From positions 1,995 to 65,994 of the forward strand of contig FWCC01000313.1 in the NCBI GenBank assembly GCA_900169235.1: a DNA stretch of 64,000 nucleotides, read 5' to 3'. Origin of the DNA: Zarea fungicola (taxonomy: Eukaryota > Ascomycota > Sordariomycetes > Hypocreales > Cordycipitaceae). This document shows, piece by piece, positions 55,566-64,000 of this stretch (positions are counted from its first letter, which is position 1; each line of letters begins with the position of its first letter). A program made the translations under genes and the position numbers. The notes under the pieces are model-generated. The model was not told the DNA's origin. It searched no databases and saw only the letters and a program-made list of their open reading frames with translations.

Positions 55566-56834
55566 ATGAGCGGCTCGACAGGCGAAACCCCGCCAACGCC
55601 GGCATGGAAGAAGTTGGGCCTCAAGCTTAAGCACTCTAAGGCAGATGAGGCGGCAAATGGGCCCCCGGCCGTTGGGCAGCCAGGCCGTGCCCAGCAGGGC
55701 AGTGGCATGCAGGGCAAGAGAAAAATGCACGCAGGCGGTGCTGTGTCAGATTATTCCTCTCCTGTGTCTGCGAAGAAACCTCGCAGAGACCTCGACCGAT
55801 CATCAACAGGAGATGCCACGCCTCAGCTCAAGAAAAAGAAGTCAGTCGCTTTCGCCGACACGCCTAGCAACAAGACTGCCGCCCCAGGCTCGACCACGGC
55901 GAGAAAAACGCCTGCGAAACCCCTCCCCAACAAAAACAACAAGACAAAGAGCCCGACACCAAAGAAACAAAAAAGGGCGCAGCCCACTGCCGACACCAAG
56001 CCGGCGCTGGAGTATCTGAGGCACTGGGTGTCGTCTCGCGACAGCTGGAAGTTTAACAAGAACCACCAGTCGACCCTCATCAAGGCCGTTTTCGAGAGTG
56101 GCCTGCCGCCAGCCGACATTGGCTCCTTTTACGATTACATAGATGACATCAAGGGTGCTGTCAGGATGAGACTGCGAGAGACAGCACTGGCGATTCGCCT
56201 CAAGGACAGGACAGATCGTGCTGCTGGGTTCCCAGACAACACCGCTGATGCGGAGGGCAAGCAGGAGATTTACGAGGCGGCCATTGCCGGCTTCCTCGAA
56301 GCACAGGAAAAAGTAGCCAGCAAGAAGAGGACCTTTGCAGAAATCGACTACGTTACGACGTCGCAGGACGCTGATGTCATTATCCGCCGGCTTGTGAAGC
56401 GCATGCGTGCGGAAATGGTCATTGCGACGCTCTCCGACGGTGACGAGACTGATGTCAGCACTACAAGCACCCGTATGGAACCCAGGGCCGCCAAAACTAG
56501 TCTTGACAACACTGCTGCCAACAAGATCAAGACGAATGGGCTGACGGGCAAGCGTCGCCGCAAGATGCGTACCAACATGGAGGACAGTGATGGCAGTAGC
56601 GACAGCAGCAGCAGCAGTGACAGCGACAGCGACGACTCCGACTCGGATTCAGATACGAGCAGCAGCGGAAGTGACAGCAGCTCCGCGGATGAGGCTGACG
56701 ATGACGAGAACATGGACAATGACTCTTCGAGCAGCTCGTCGTCATCGTCCGATGATGATTCCGATGACGAGGATTCGGACTCGGACGACGAAGCGACCGT
56801 TTCATCAAGCAAAGGTGAAAAGGCATCAAAGTAG
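55566..56834 (+). CDS. WKF-domain protein (C7orf50-like), acidic Ser-rich tail
   Basis: A 422-residue protein in one exon. The N-terminal 130 residues are basic and disordered (KKKKSVAFADTPSNK and further Lys/Pro stretches). A folded WKF domain (DUF2373) lies at about 140-215: YLRHWVSSRDSWKFNKNHQS, then IDDIKGAVRMRLRETALAIR. Human C7orf50 has the same core and is nucleolar, so a role near ribosome biogenesis is plausible but unproven. The last 90 residues are an almost pure Ser/Asp/Glu stretch (SDSDSDDSDSDSDTSSS), like CK2-phosphorylated nucleolar proteins of the Nopp140/SRP40 type. A basic RRRKMR patch precedes it. The ATG at 55566 is the first in a good context. Confidence 0.82.
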   Translation: MSGSTGETPPTPAWKKLGLKLKHSKADEAANGPPAVGQPGRAQQGSGMQGKRKMHAGGAVSDYSSPVSAKKPRRDLDRSSTGDATPQLKKKKSVAFADTPSNKTAAPGSTTARKTPAKPLPNKNNKTKSPTPKKQKRAQPTADTKPALEYLRHWVSSRDSWKFNKNHQSTLIKAVFESGLPPADIGSFYDYIDDIKGAVRMRLRETALAIRLKDRTDRAAGFPDNTADAEGKQEIYEAAIAGFLEAQEKVASKKRTFAEIDYVTTSQDADVIIRRLVKRMRAEMVIATLSDGDETDVSTTSTRMEPRAAKTSLDNTAANKIKTNGLTGKRRRKMRTNMEDSDGSSDSSSSSDSDSDDSDSDSDTSSSGSDSSSADEADDDENMDNDSSSSSSSSSDDDSDDEDSDSDDEATVSSSKGEKASK

Positions 56835-57053
56835 ACTTGGGACGGACAAATGTATTTCATATGGACTGGAAAAGTTGGTTTGGTATATTGTTTTACTCCT
56901 TTTTTCTTAGCAAAGGATAGATGACATTTAGACGGGCATTATATATGTACATGGTCACTCCATATAATTGATACAGATAGAATCCATTACCCTAGGGGCT
57001 CAAACATCCTTTTAGGCCCCATTTCTATTTACCCATGCGTGACCGTTTTTGCT
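56835..57053. terminator. Convergent 3' ends, WKF gene and PhyH gene
   Basis: A 219-base spacer between two converging stop codons, AT-rich, that must contain both polyadenylation regions. No specific signal was assigned. Confidence 0.4.
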
Positions 57054-58040
57054 TCATTTGTACAGCTTAGTAAAGCCAGCCTTGGGCGGCTGCAGCCAAT
57101 TTCTCTCATCATACGCGGCATCGCCCTCAATCACATGAAACGTGTAAATGATGCGTCCCTTCTTACTCGTGTTCCTCTCGCTCTTGTGCAGCAAGTTTCC
57201 GTGAATCAGCACCAAGTCACCGGCTTTGACTTGGCCGGCCACGTACAGCTCGTCTTGTGCGCCGCCCTCTGGCGCGGCTGCGCTGCTGTATTCCGTCTCG
57301 TTGGGGAACCGCGGGCCGTCGTTGTCCACCATTTCGGTGCCCTTGCTGACGCCCCCGCGGCGAACAAGGCGCTTCTCTACGGGAGCCCAGCGATGTGAGC
57401 CGGGGAGGAAGCTCAGACAGCCGTTTTCAAGCGTGGCATCCTCAAGGGCATACCAGAAGCCCACGGCGGACGGCGGCTTGGTGTACAGGAACGTTGAGTC
57501 TTGGTGCGGGGGCACGGCGCCGCCAATCTCGGGCTGCTTGCAGATGACCATGCTCTGAAGGCACCGGGGATCCTGAAAGCCAATGCTCTTGGCAATCGCC
57601 GCGGGACTGACCATGGCGCTGTCCTTGCCTTCCTCTCGGGCCGCGGCCCTGGCAATGGCTTCGTCGTCAATGAGCGCCGCAAATGGCTCGCTCAGACCGT
57701 GCAGGTAGTGACCGATCTTGTTGATGGCTTTCTCCTTGGGCTTGATGAGCTTTCCGGTAGCGTCAAAGGCGTCCTCCTCGAAGAAGAAGCGGATCTTGTC
57801 TCCCGACTCGAGAAAATACTCATCACCCACGTGCTCGACGTCGCGGCCCTCGCCTGTTGTGAAGCGCGTGAGTGGGTGGTCTTGAATGGAGAACTCGGAG
57901 AGCATCTTATGTGTCTCTGTAAGGAGTGATGAGACGGTGGCAGGTGTGAGCGCTGACGGGATGATGAGATAGCCATCGGCATTGAACTTGGCAAGTTGCT
58001 CGGCGGAGAGTCCGCCAGCAGCTGCAGCGGCGGAAGCCAT
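57054..58040 (-). CDS. Phytanoyl-CoA dioxygenase (PhyH/PHYHD1-type)
   Basis: A 2-oxoglutarate/Fe(II) oxygenase of 328 residues in one exon. The iron ligands are visible as PHQDST (HxD) and the distal His in LVLIHGNLLHKSERN; the Arg two residues after that Ser probably binds 2-oxoglutarate. LSAEQLAKFNADGYLIIPSA at the start and GCLSFLPGSHRW in the centre are typical of the PHYHD1 branch. No PTS1 peroxisome signal ends the protein (it ends FTKLYK) and no PTS2 is evident, so it may be cytosolic. The natural substrate of this branch is not established. A short (TA)n run lies just upstream at about 58057-58075. Confidence 0.88.
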   Translation of the reverse strand: MASAAAAAGGLSAEQLAKFNADGYLIIPSALTPATVSSLLTETHKMLSEFSIQDHPLTRFTTGEGRDVEHVGDEYFLESGDKIRFFFEEDAFDATGKLIKPKEKAINKIGHYLHGLSEPFAALIDDEAIARAAAREEGKDSAMVSPAAIAKSIGFQDPRCLQSMVICKQPEIGGAVPPHQDSTFLYTKPPSAVGFWYALEDATLENGCLSFLPGSHRWAPVEKRLVRRGGVSKGTEMVDNDGPRFPNETEYSSAAAPEGGAQDELYVAGQVKAGDLVLIHGNLLHKSERNTSKKGRIIYTFHVIEGDAAYDERNWLQPPKAGFTKLYK

Positions 58041-58755
58041 TTTGAGGGTGATGCTTTTCTATATATATATATATAAATCGGGGCCGTGTCTATCTTCTCC
58101 TTGGTAGGTATAAGAAGAACGTATATATCGTGAGTTGAACGCAGATGGACTGTTTTCTACCAAGTTGGTTTGTGGAGAAGACGCCGTCGGAGTGGCCGGT
58201 CGCGGGGCAAGTGGCACCCTCTTGGATAGTCATCGATTTAATCATATGCCACAACGGTTCTTTCCAATATTGAGATTGCAATATCAAGGAATCGTTAAAC
58301 GGCTGCCGATGAAATTTTCATATTCGGATTATTTCCTAGTCACAGGAGTAAGTCTCTTTCTATTGGAACGGCACAGCCCTTATCAATTCCAGGCCCAGTT
58401 GGTTATTTCGGCTAGTAAAGGATGGGCGCTTAACGCAACACCAACCAAGCAACCTTGTCCACTCATTTGCGTTTCCGCGAATAGTCCAATTCATAACACA
58501 CCATGTCTTTTATGCCTTTTCTGGTGTATATATTTAGAAACAAATCCGCATGTCTTTCTTTCGGCTAACCGGCAGCGGGGACTTGGCTAGCACGGCGCAT
58601 AAATGAGGCACGTCTCTTCCAACTTTTTTCATTGTGTCAAGTTCCTTTGTTTCATCTCCTTTGTTTATTTCTTTTATACTTTTCAAACTTTACTTTTATT
58701 TCCCCTGCTTCTGGTCCTCTCATTTCATTAATACATTCATTTTGTTCATCACCAA
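58041..58755. promoter_or_regulatory. Divergent region, PhyH and membrane-protein genes
   Basis: About 715 bases between opposed starts. It has a (TA)n run near 58060 and, before 58756, a long T/C-rich stretch (58620-58740) typical of a fungal leader. No gene. Confidence 0.45.
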
Positions 58756-59487
58756 ATGACATCTTCCTCAATGAAGAAATACTTTGCGAGTTTCCAAAAG
58801 CCCGCGGGCTCCAAAAACCAGAAATGGAACTTTGCACCGGACCATCACGGCTTCGAGAGCTCCTTTCAGGCAAAACCAATCAGTCGTGCCGATACCATCC
58901 ACTCACGCTACGTCCAGATGCTGCTCGACCAGGACAATGTCGCCAAGACGCACAACATCCTCGCCGCCTTTTTCGTGTGGTTACTGCTGGCCAGCTTCAT
59001 CGTATTCCCGGGAACGTTTACCACAATCAAGAAATCCATCGAGGACAACGATGACGGCAAATTCCCCAGCAAGGCGGCCGAGTCCATCTTCAAGAGCGTC
59101 AAGAACATACCCCTCCTGGCGCTGGCGGCCATCATGTGCTCCATTTCCGTCATGGGAATAGCTGGTCTTGCGCTGCGCCACATGAAGAACTATGTCTGGA
59201 TCCTGAACAAGCTCTTCCTGCCCGGCCTTGCCAACTGCACGGCAGGCCTCATTTCCACTCTCATTGGTGTGTATACCCAGCAAAAAGGTGTTTGGAGCAT
59301 CTCCGCCAAGGTTACCGCCATTGTGGAGGGTTGCGGAGTGGCCATTTGCGGCACAATTTGGTATACTGTTGACCATTACTTTCTCGACAAGGTCAAGGAG
59401 ATACATGGTACACATTATAATGTCTGGCCGAAGCAGCGCAGCGAGGAGTATGAGCTGCCACCAAAGTACCATGATCAAATGATTTAA
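58756..59487 (+). CDS. Four-helix fungal membrane protein of unknown function
   Basis: A 243-residue protein in one exon. The N-terminal 65 residues are soluble (KKYFASFQKPAG, SRADTIHSRYVQMLLDQDNV). Four probable membrane helices follow: NILAAFFVWLLLASFIVFPG at about 67-86, PLLALAAIMCSISVMGIAGL at about 118-137, FLPGLANCTAGLISTLIGVY near 153-172, and AIVEGCGVAICGTIWYTV near 185-205. A tail (EEYELPPKYHDQMI) with a PPKY-type motif ends the protein; such motifs are often recognised by Rsp5/Nedd4-type ubiquitin ligases. I do not know a named family. The clean frame and codon use support a real gene. Confidence 0.75.
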   Translation: MTSSSMKKYFASFQKPAGSKNQKWNFAPDHHGFESSFQAKPISRADTIHSRYVQMLLDQDNVAKTHNILAAFFVWLLLASFIVFPGTFTTIKKSIEDNDDGKFPSKAAESIFKSVKNIPLLALAAIMCSISVMGIAGLALRHMKNYVWILNKLFLPGLANCTAGLISTLIGVYTQQKGVWSISAKVTAIVEGCGVAICGTIWYTVDHYFLDKVKEIHGTHYNVWPKQRSEEYELPPKYHDQMI

Positions 59488-59569
59488 TGACGTTGGAGAA
59501 TGATTTCAAATGCTTGTTGTATGAATTTCTTATCTAGGCTCTCGATAGTTTTAGACGTAAATTTCATAT

Positions 59570-61014
59570 TCATCGAAGAAGAGGGTCGCGCTCGCTGGCT
59601 CCTACAGCAGCATTTGCTTTGCGTAAGAATCTGTCTGAAAGGCGGAAAGCCCAATGGCAAAGGAGGCCAGCAAGGAACCCAACGGCGTCGTTTTTAAAAG
59701 CCAGGATGCAAGCTGTAGTCATGAGCATAACAGTCCAGCGCTCCATGCGCTCGTCTTCAGAGGGACTGCGCAGCCGGCGTGTGATGACAGACGCGCCGTC
59801 GCCCAATTCCGACGACTCCTGCCACAAGTCACGGGCTCCCTGGTTGAGCGAATGACCGACCTTGGCAAGCTCCAACCCCGCGGCAAGAACCATGATGCCA
59901 AGCAAGCTCTTGGGGTACTGGCCCAAGAGATTAAGCAGAGTGTTGCCAAAAAAGAGTCCCAGCAGGATCTTGACCAGTCCCAGAAATATAACACTGGCGC
60001 CGCTGCGAGCTCCAAATCGATACTGTGCGGCCAGGCCCCCGGAACCGTGGCATACGGGCATGGCTCCAAACCAGGTGCCCGTCAGATTCATCATGGCCAC
60101 GCTCAGGCCGATGGATGTAACTGAAGGCGTCGGGACATTGGGGAGCAAGTCAGCAGCGAGTGCCGAGACTGCAATAATCGAATTGAGCGTTGTTAGAGGC
60201 AGCTGGCCAATTGCCATGTAAATGGGTGAGGATGCAGCGTTGCCGAGCAGCCTTGGTATAATCATGTCGGGCAGCCAGAGACTAAGCCATGGGAGGCTGT
60301 GGTGCTTTTGGATGGCTTGTATCAGGGCAAAGAGCAGGCCTAGGAGGAAGAAAGCCAATGCGTATGGGAACCGTTGCAGCCGCTGCGTTGCGATGAGGAT
60401 GAGAAAGGCAAAGACGGCCCAGAGGCGGTTGTCCAAGACGGGAGTCACCCAGCCAAGGGGTTGTAGCTGGGAAGATCCTGCTCCGATGATGAGTGAGAGA
60501 CCAGCACCGAGCTGGATGCCTTTGACGACGGGGATGGGGACGACCTTGACGGCCCAACGAAGGAGCCCGGTGGCGCACATGACGAGAATGGCCGCACCGA
60601 CCCAGAGGCCTGCTCCGGCGACGCCCTTCAAGGATGAATCGCCACGGTGCGCAATAGCGGCAGAGGCAATTGCCTACCATGGTGTTAGCATGATTTTATG
60701 AACAACATCGGCCTTGTTCGACGCCGGGTGATCCCCTGTACCTTCATGGGCTGCACCGGCAGCGGGATGCCAAAGACGACGCCGGAAAGCACATTAAACA
60801 GGCCGGAAAACACCAACGTTGCATCGAGATTGATAGAGCCCTGTATGGCAAGGGCAATCATGAGCGGCAGCAGCGTGCCCAGGTCGCCGAGCGAGCCCGA
60901 TATCTCCGCGAGAGGGGCATTGCGAAAGGTGTTGATGTTGTGGCGGTTGCGCTTCTTAAGATGGCTCAGGATGGAATTCATTCTTAGAAAAAGTCGTGCT
61001 GTAACTCTGTACAT
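59570..61014 (-). CDS. MOT1-type molybdate transporter
   Basis: A high-affinity molybdate importer of the SulP-related MOT1 family, needed for the molybdenum cofactor. Two exons: 61014-60742 and 60673-59570 (458 residues from 61014; the in-frame Met at 60981, MNSILSHLKKRN, gives 447 and may be the real start). The junction reads PVQPMK|AIASAAIAH. Signatures: PLAEISGSLGDLGTLLPLMI and GIPLPVQPMK in the first half, GTWFGAMPVCHGSGGLAAQY in the second, both conserved in plant and fungal MOT1. About 10-12 helices; there is no STAS domain, as expected for MOT1 and unlike sulfate transporters. Its stop lies 82 bases from that of the converging membrane-protein gene. Confidence 0.9.
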
Positions 61015-64000
61015 GTGTATCAGAAGAGTCTGGCATCAGCACGGCAGGTTCATTTGTGAGAGACGCGTGGTGTCTTGGTGCGCAGAACGACATGCCACTG
61101 GTTCCCAGCTCTTTGGGAGGATTAGGAGCCACGTTCGGCCCCACGTGAGCTGGAAACGTACCATGTCACGATGGAACGCGGCGATGACCGCTGCGGCCAG
61201 CAAAAGCAGCCTCTTGGAGCTACAGAAGCGCGATATTCACAGGAAGCTCATCATCAACTACATAATAAAGCATGCAGTACGCAGTGCCGCGTTTTGGTTG
61301 ACGTTTTGTGGCGCTCCGGAAAGAACTGCGCCGTTCCGCAGCACTAATTACCCGGCATTACCCCAAGATTGAAAAGGGAATGAAACTCTTTGCGGATAGT
61401 CCTGTCGGCGTTCGAAAACGGGTTATTGATATGCGTTGAGTGGCGTGATGGAATTCATTGCAAGTGCCACGGCTTCGCCGAGTAAAGCGCTGTTGCATTC
61501 GGGCTGCCGCCAGACGGACATGACAATGACGGAAGCTATGGAGCCACCGGAGCCGATTCAGTCCAGGCAATCTAATCAACAGCAGTCGAACAGCTACGTT
61601 GGGCGCAAGGACATTAGTGATTGGGGACCTGAAGGCTAGTTTTGGATGGCTTGCGGGTTTTGCATTTATCATCACCGTTGGCTTTGTTGATTATTTTCCC
61701 AGTGCTTTCTACTGGCATAGTCCCGCAGGCAAGTGGGCTTCAATCCAAACCCCACTCTTGGTAATTATATATCCAGGGTCGGTCAGGGTTCTGCTTCTGG
61801 TGCAAGGCGCTTCCATGGCCGCTCACAACCCATTCTTCAATCTCCCGCCGGCTCGAGTAAACTCGTGACGTTGTGCCAGACCCTTGTTCGCCGAAAAAAA
61901 AAAAAGGCGTCAAGCGGCTGAGACGGCTGAGACGGTTGGCGTTTGGCCCAGCGCATCCGTATCGCCAAGTAGATACCTAGGTATACTGGTAGTAAACAAT
62001 GCCAGCTTTAATCTACCTAGTCATGGCAACTGGGTCCTATGCTTGTTTCCACAGGAAAAGTCCGCGGGGAAGAAACAGCTAGGTATGAGCAGGGATTTCA
62101 TGGTTGTTTCCGGAGCTCGCGCGAGGCCGGAGCCATGTCATTGAGGGAAAATCACGCAGCTGCTATTCATGCCGACACCTCCACGGTGGTTAGTTTTTGT
62201 AGGTAACTGCTTCCAGAAGGTTTGCAGGGGACTCGCCTAAGCTCCGGGCTGCAATAAGGCGATCGGCCCCAATTCAGCGCCGCATACACTGGGCGAGGAG
62301 CTACACATCGCCAAGCCTTTACGCCCGGCATTGCTTGTCGGGTGCGTGTATGCCTGTTTTCCTATGTGCCGAAATTCGCGCATGCATGTCTTGGTCTAGT
62401 AGCCTGAACGTACCGGGCTGGTCCGTACAATCAATTGGGCTAATGCCCTGGGCAACAGAGTAATAAACGGTGGCGATATATAAGCCTTGTTCTGTAGCAT
62501 ATTATGAAAGAATAAGCCTCGTCCACTTCTAAATGGCTAATGCTTTGGCTGGTTCTTGTCCTTTGCCTCGAACAATATGCAAGATTGTCTTGTATTTGTC
62601 AAGCACCATCACCCATGGATTTAGCTTCTCTTGCCAGCTTTTACCGTCATGCCGATACATGCTACGTAACGAGCGCTTTCATATTAAAGCCTACACGTAC
62701 TTTGATAGATGCTGCAGGACCAGCAACAAATAGTAGTAGCCCTAGAATAGAACCAAAAACTTTGGTACTTGCTGCAGCGATATCGATGCCGTAGTTCCGA
62801 AATAGCGGGCGGTCCCACTGGCACTCGGGGACAAAAGATAATTACTGTACAAGCCGGCCAAGGCGAGGAAAGGCCTGGTGGGTTATTGTGGTCCCTAAAG
62901 CGAACGCTGAAAAGAGAATGACCACTGGCATCAACAGGAAAAGCCTCTGACGCCAATGTACCGAGGACCGCTAATTACTCCTTTAGTTCCGAGAATGGTC
63001 GCCGGTTTGGTCGAGCTAGTAGCTTTTCGGTGCCGCCCTGTCCGATTTGCCCATTTTTGCGGTGATTGTCAGACGGATAGCGAGCGAGAAAAATTCAACC
63101 TGTCCCACGGGTCGCGGTGGACTAATGACATCCCAGCCATATCCATCGGGCAAAGGCGACGCGCAGCGACTTGGCTTGCCATTGAGGTACTTTTGGGTTG
63201 TTCTCGAAGGATTAGGCTTCTTGGTAATGATAACCGAGAGTTGATCAATGTTTAGAGTCGAATGGCTTGCATGCAGCGGCCTGCCTGGGTAGGTAGCATG
63301 TACCACGAAAACCCGGCTGTCACAATACAAAAACATGGAGTTTGTACCACTTGACCACAATTCCGACCTTCATCTGTAACGGACTGGCCCATGTAGTGCA
63401 TCCGGAAAGCATGGAGATGAACAGCGCAGTAGAGTATCACTATTAGTCAATGAAAAAAGGGCCTTCCAAAGAGCGTTCCTTTCTTACCCGGTGTACAGTG
63501 TACACGGCGGATACTCAAGGCTGGAAGAATAATTCAGAGAGATACCTGGTACCTGGCTGCCACACCAGCAGCTTTACAGGTACCCCGTAAAAAGGCCCTT
63601 GGCAAAAAGAGGTGCAGAGACGCCAAACCACGATCGGTGGTCCGTGACGTGAGGGCCCCGCTTTTCCGCTTTCTCATAGCGTCCATTTGTCTGAACAAAA
63701 TCATCCAGCAGTCCGCTTACGCGCTGTTGCCCAGATTGTTGCTTCTACATCCTCCTTTACACACCCAGCCCGAGTTCTTGTCCAAAAGGTAAATTGAACC
63801 CTGCCAAGAGAAGAGTCCCCTTTATCTACACCTCTGTACAAATTGGTCTTGTCAATTCACAATTGCAACGTCAAATCGCTCGTTGTCGCAATCGGCTCGG
63901 CTCCTCCGGGCTGAATTTCGAAAGAGGTGGAGAGTGCAAAGAAACGGAGTCTGCGCCGCGACCCTGAAGCAGCGCACATTCCTGAGCTTCATTGTCAACC
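61015..64000. other. Right-end intergenic region, 3 kb
   Basis: The left part is the molybdate transporter promoter. I see no gene. The last 400 bases (from about 63660) are pyrimidine-rich on the plus strand (CATCCTCCTTTACACACCC) and could be the promoter or leader of a plus-strand gene that begins beyond the window. Confidence 0.4.

Noticed and set aside
56348..56860. A Ser/Leu-rich minus-strand frame of 170 codons
   Set aside because: Antisense of the Ser/Asp tail of the WKF-domain gene; repetitive codons keep the frame open.
57501..57929. A 142-codon plus-strand frame
   Set aside because: Antisense of the phytanoyl-CoA dioxygenase gene.

Overview
This is a nuclear contig from a filamentous ascomycete, most likely a sordariomycete and perhaps Hypocreales. 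Most genes carry short introns of about 45-100 bases with GTATGT/GTAAGT-type donors and CTGAC/CTAAC-like branch sites. The gene set is fungal: AAT/YAT amino-acid permease, group II G-alpha, GH3 beta-glucosidase, L-rhamnose dehydrogenase and dehydratase. TpA-rich decay resembling repeat-induced point mutation (RIP) is also present. I cannot fix the genus from the sequence alone.

Layout. 0.7-3.8 kb: two genes of the oxidative L-rhamnose pathway (LRA3-like L-rhamnonate dehydratase, LRA1-like L-rhamnose dehydrogenase). 4.1-20.3 kb: dense housekeeping genes (TIM44, mitochondrial uS11, a PPPDE/DeSI-type thiol peptidase, the OLA1/YchF ATPase, a conserved fungal protein, a VPS9-ankyrin-PX protein like yeast Vrl1, an amino-acid permease). 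21.4-22.8 kb: a BCS1-type AAA protein. 23-31 kb: a gene-poor accessory island with a C2H2 zinc-finger relic, a gene broken at two homopolymers, a truncated open frame next to RIP-like DNA, three copies of a small unrecognised gene family, a 9-bp satellite spanning an assembly gap, and an array of roughly 75-85 bp repeats. 30.9-35.4 kb: a secreted GH3 beta-glucosidase and a group II G-alpha subunit. 39.8-45.3 kb: spermidine synthase, a Nit2/NIT3-type amidase and the TOR-complex WD40 protein LST8. 50-54.9 kb: an unrecognised multi-exon gene, a TMEM234-type membrane protein and proteasome subunit alpha-1. 55.5-61 kb: a WKF-domain nucleolar-type protein, a phytanoyl-CoA dioxygenase-like protein, a four-helix membrane protein and a MOT1-type molybdate transporter. 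The last 3 kb show no gene.

The genes do not form one pathway, apart from the rhamnose pair. Several neighbours are head-to-head and may share promoters (TIM44/uS11m, PPPDE/OLA1, SCL1/WKF gene, PhyH/membrane protein). The parts most worth a second look are the accessory island (three-copy gene family, RIP-patterned satellite, double frameshift), a 26-bp-arm hairpin upstream of LST8, the GC-AG intron in LST8 and the repeat-encoded tail of the rhamnonate dehydratase. Exon structures were worked out by eye from splice signals and family conservation; none is confirmed by transcripts.
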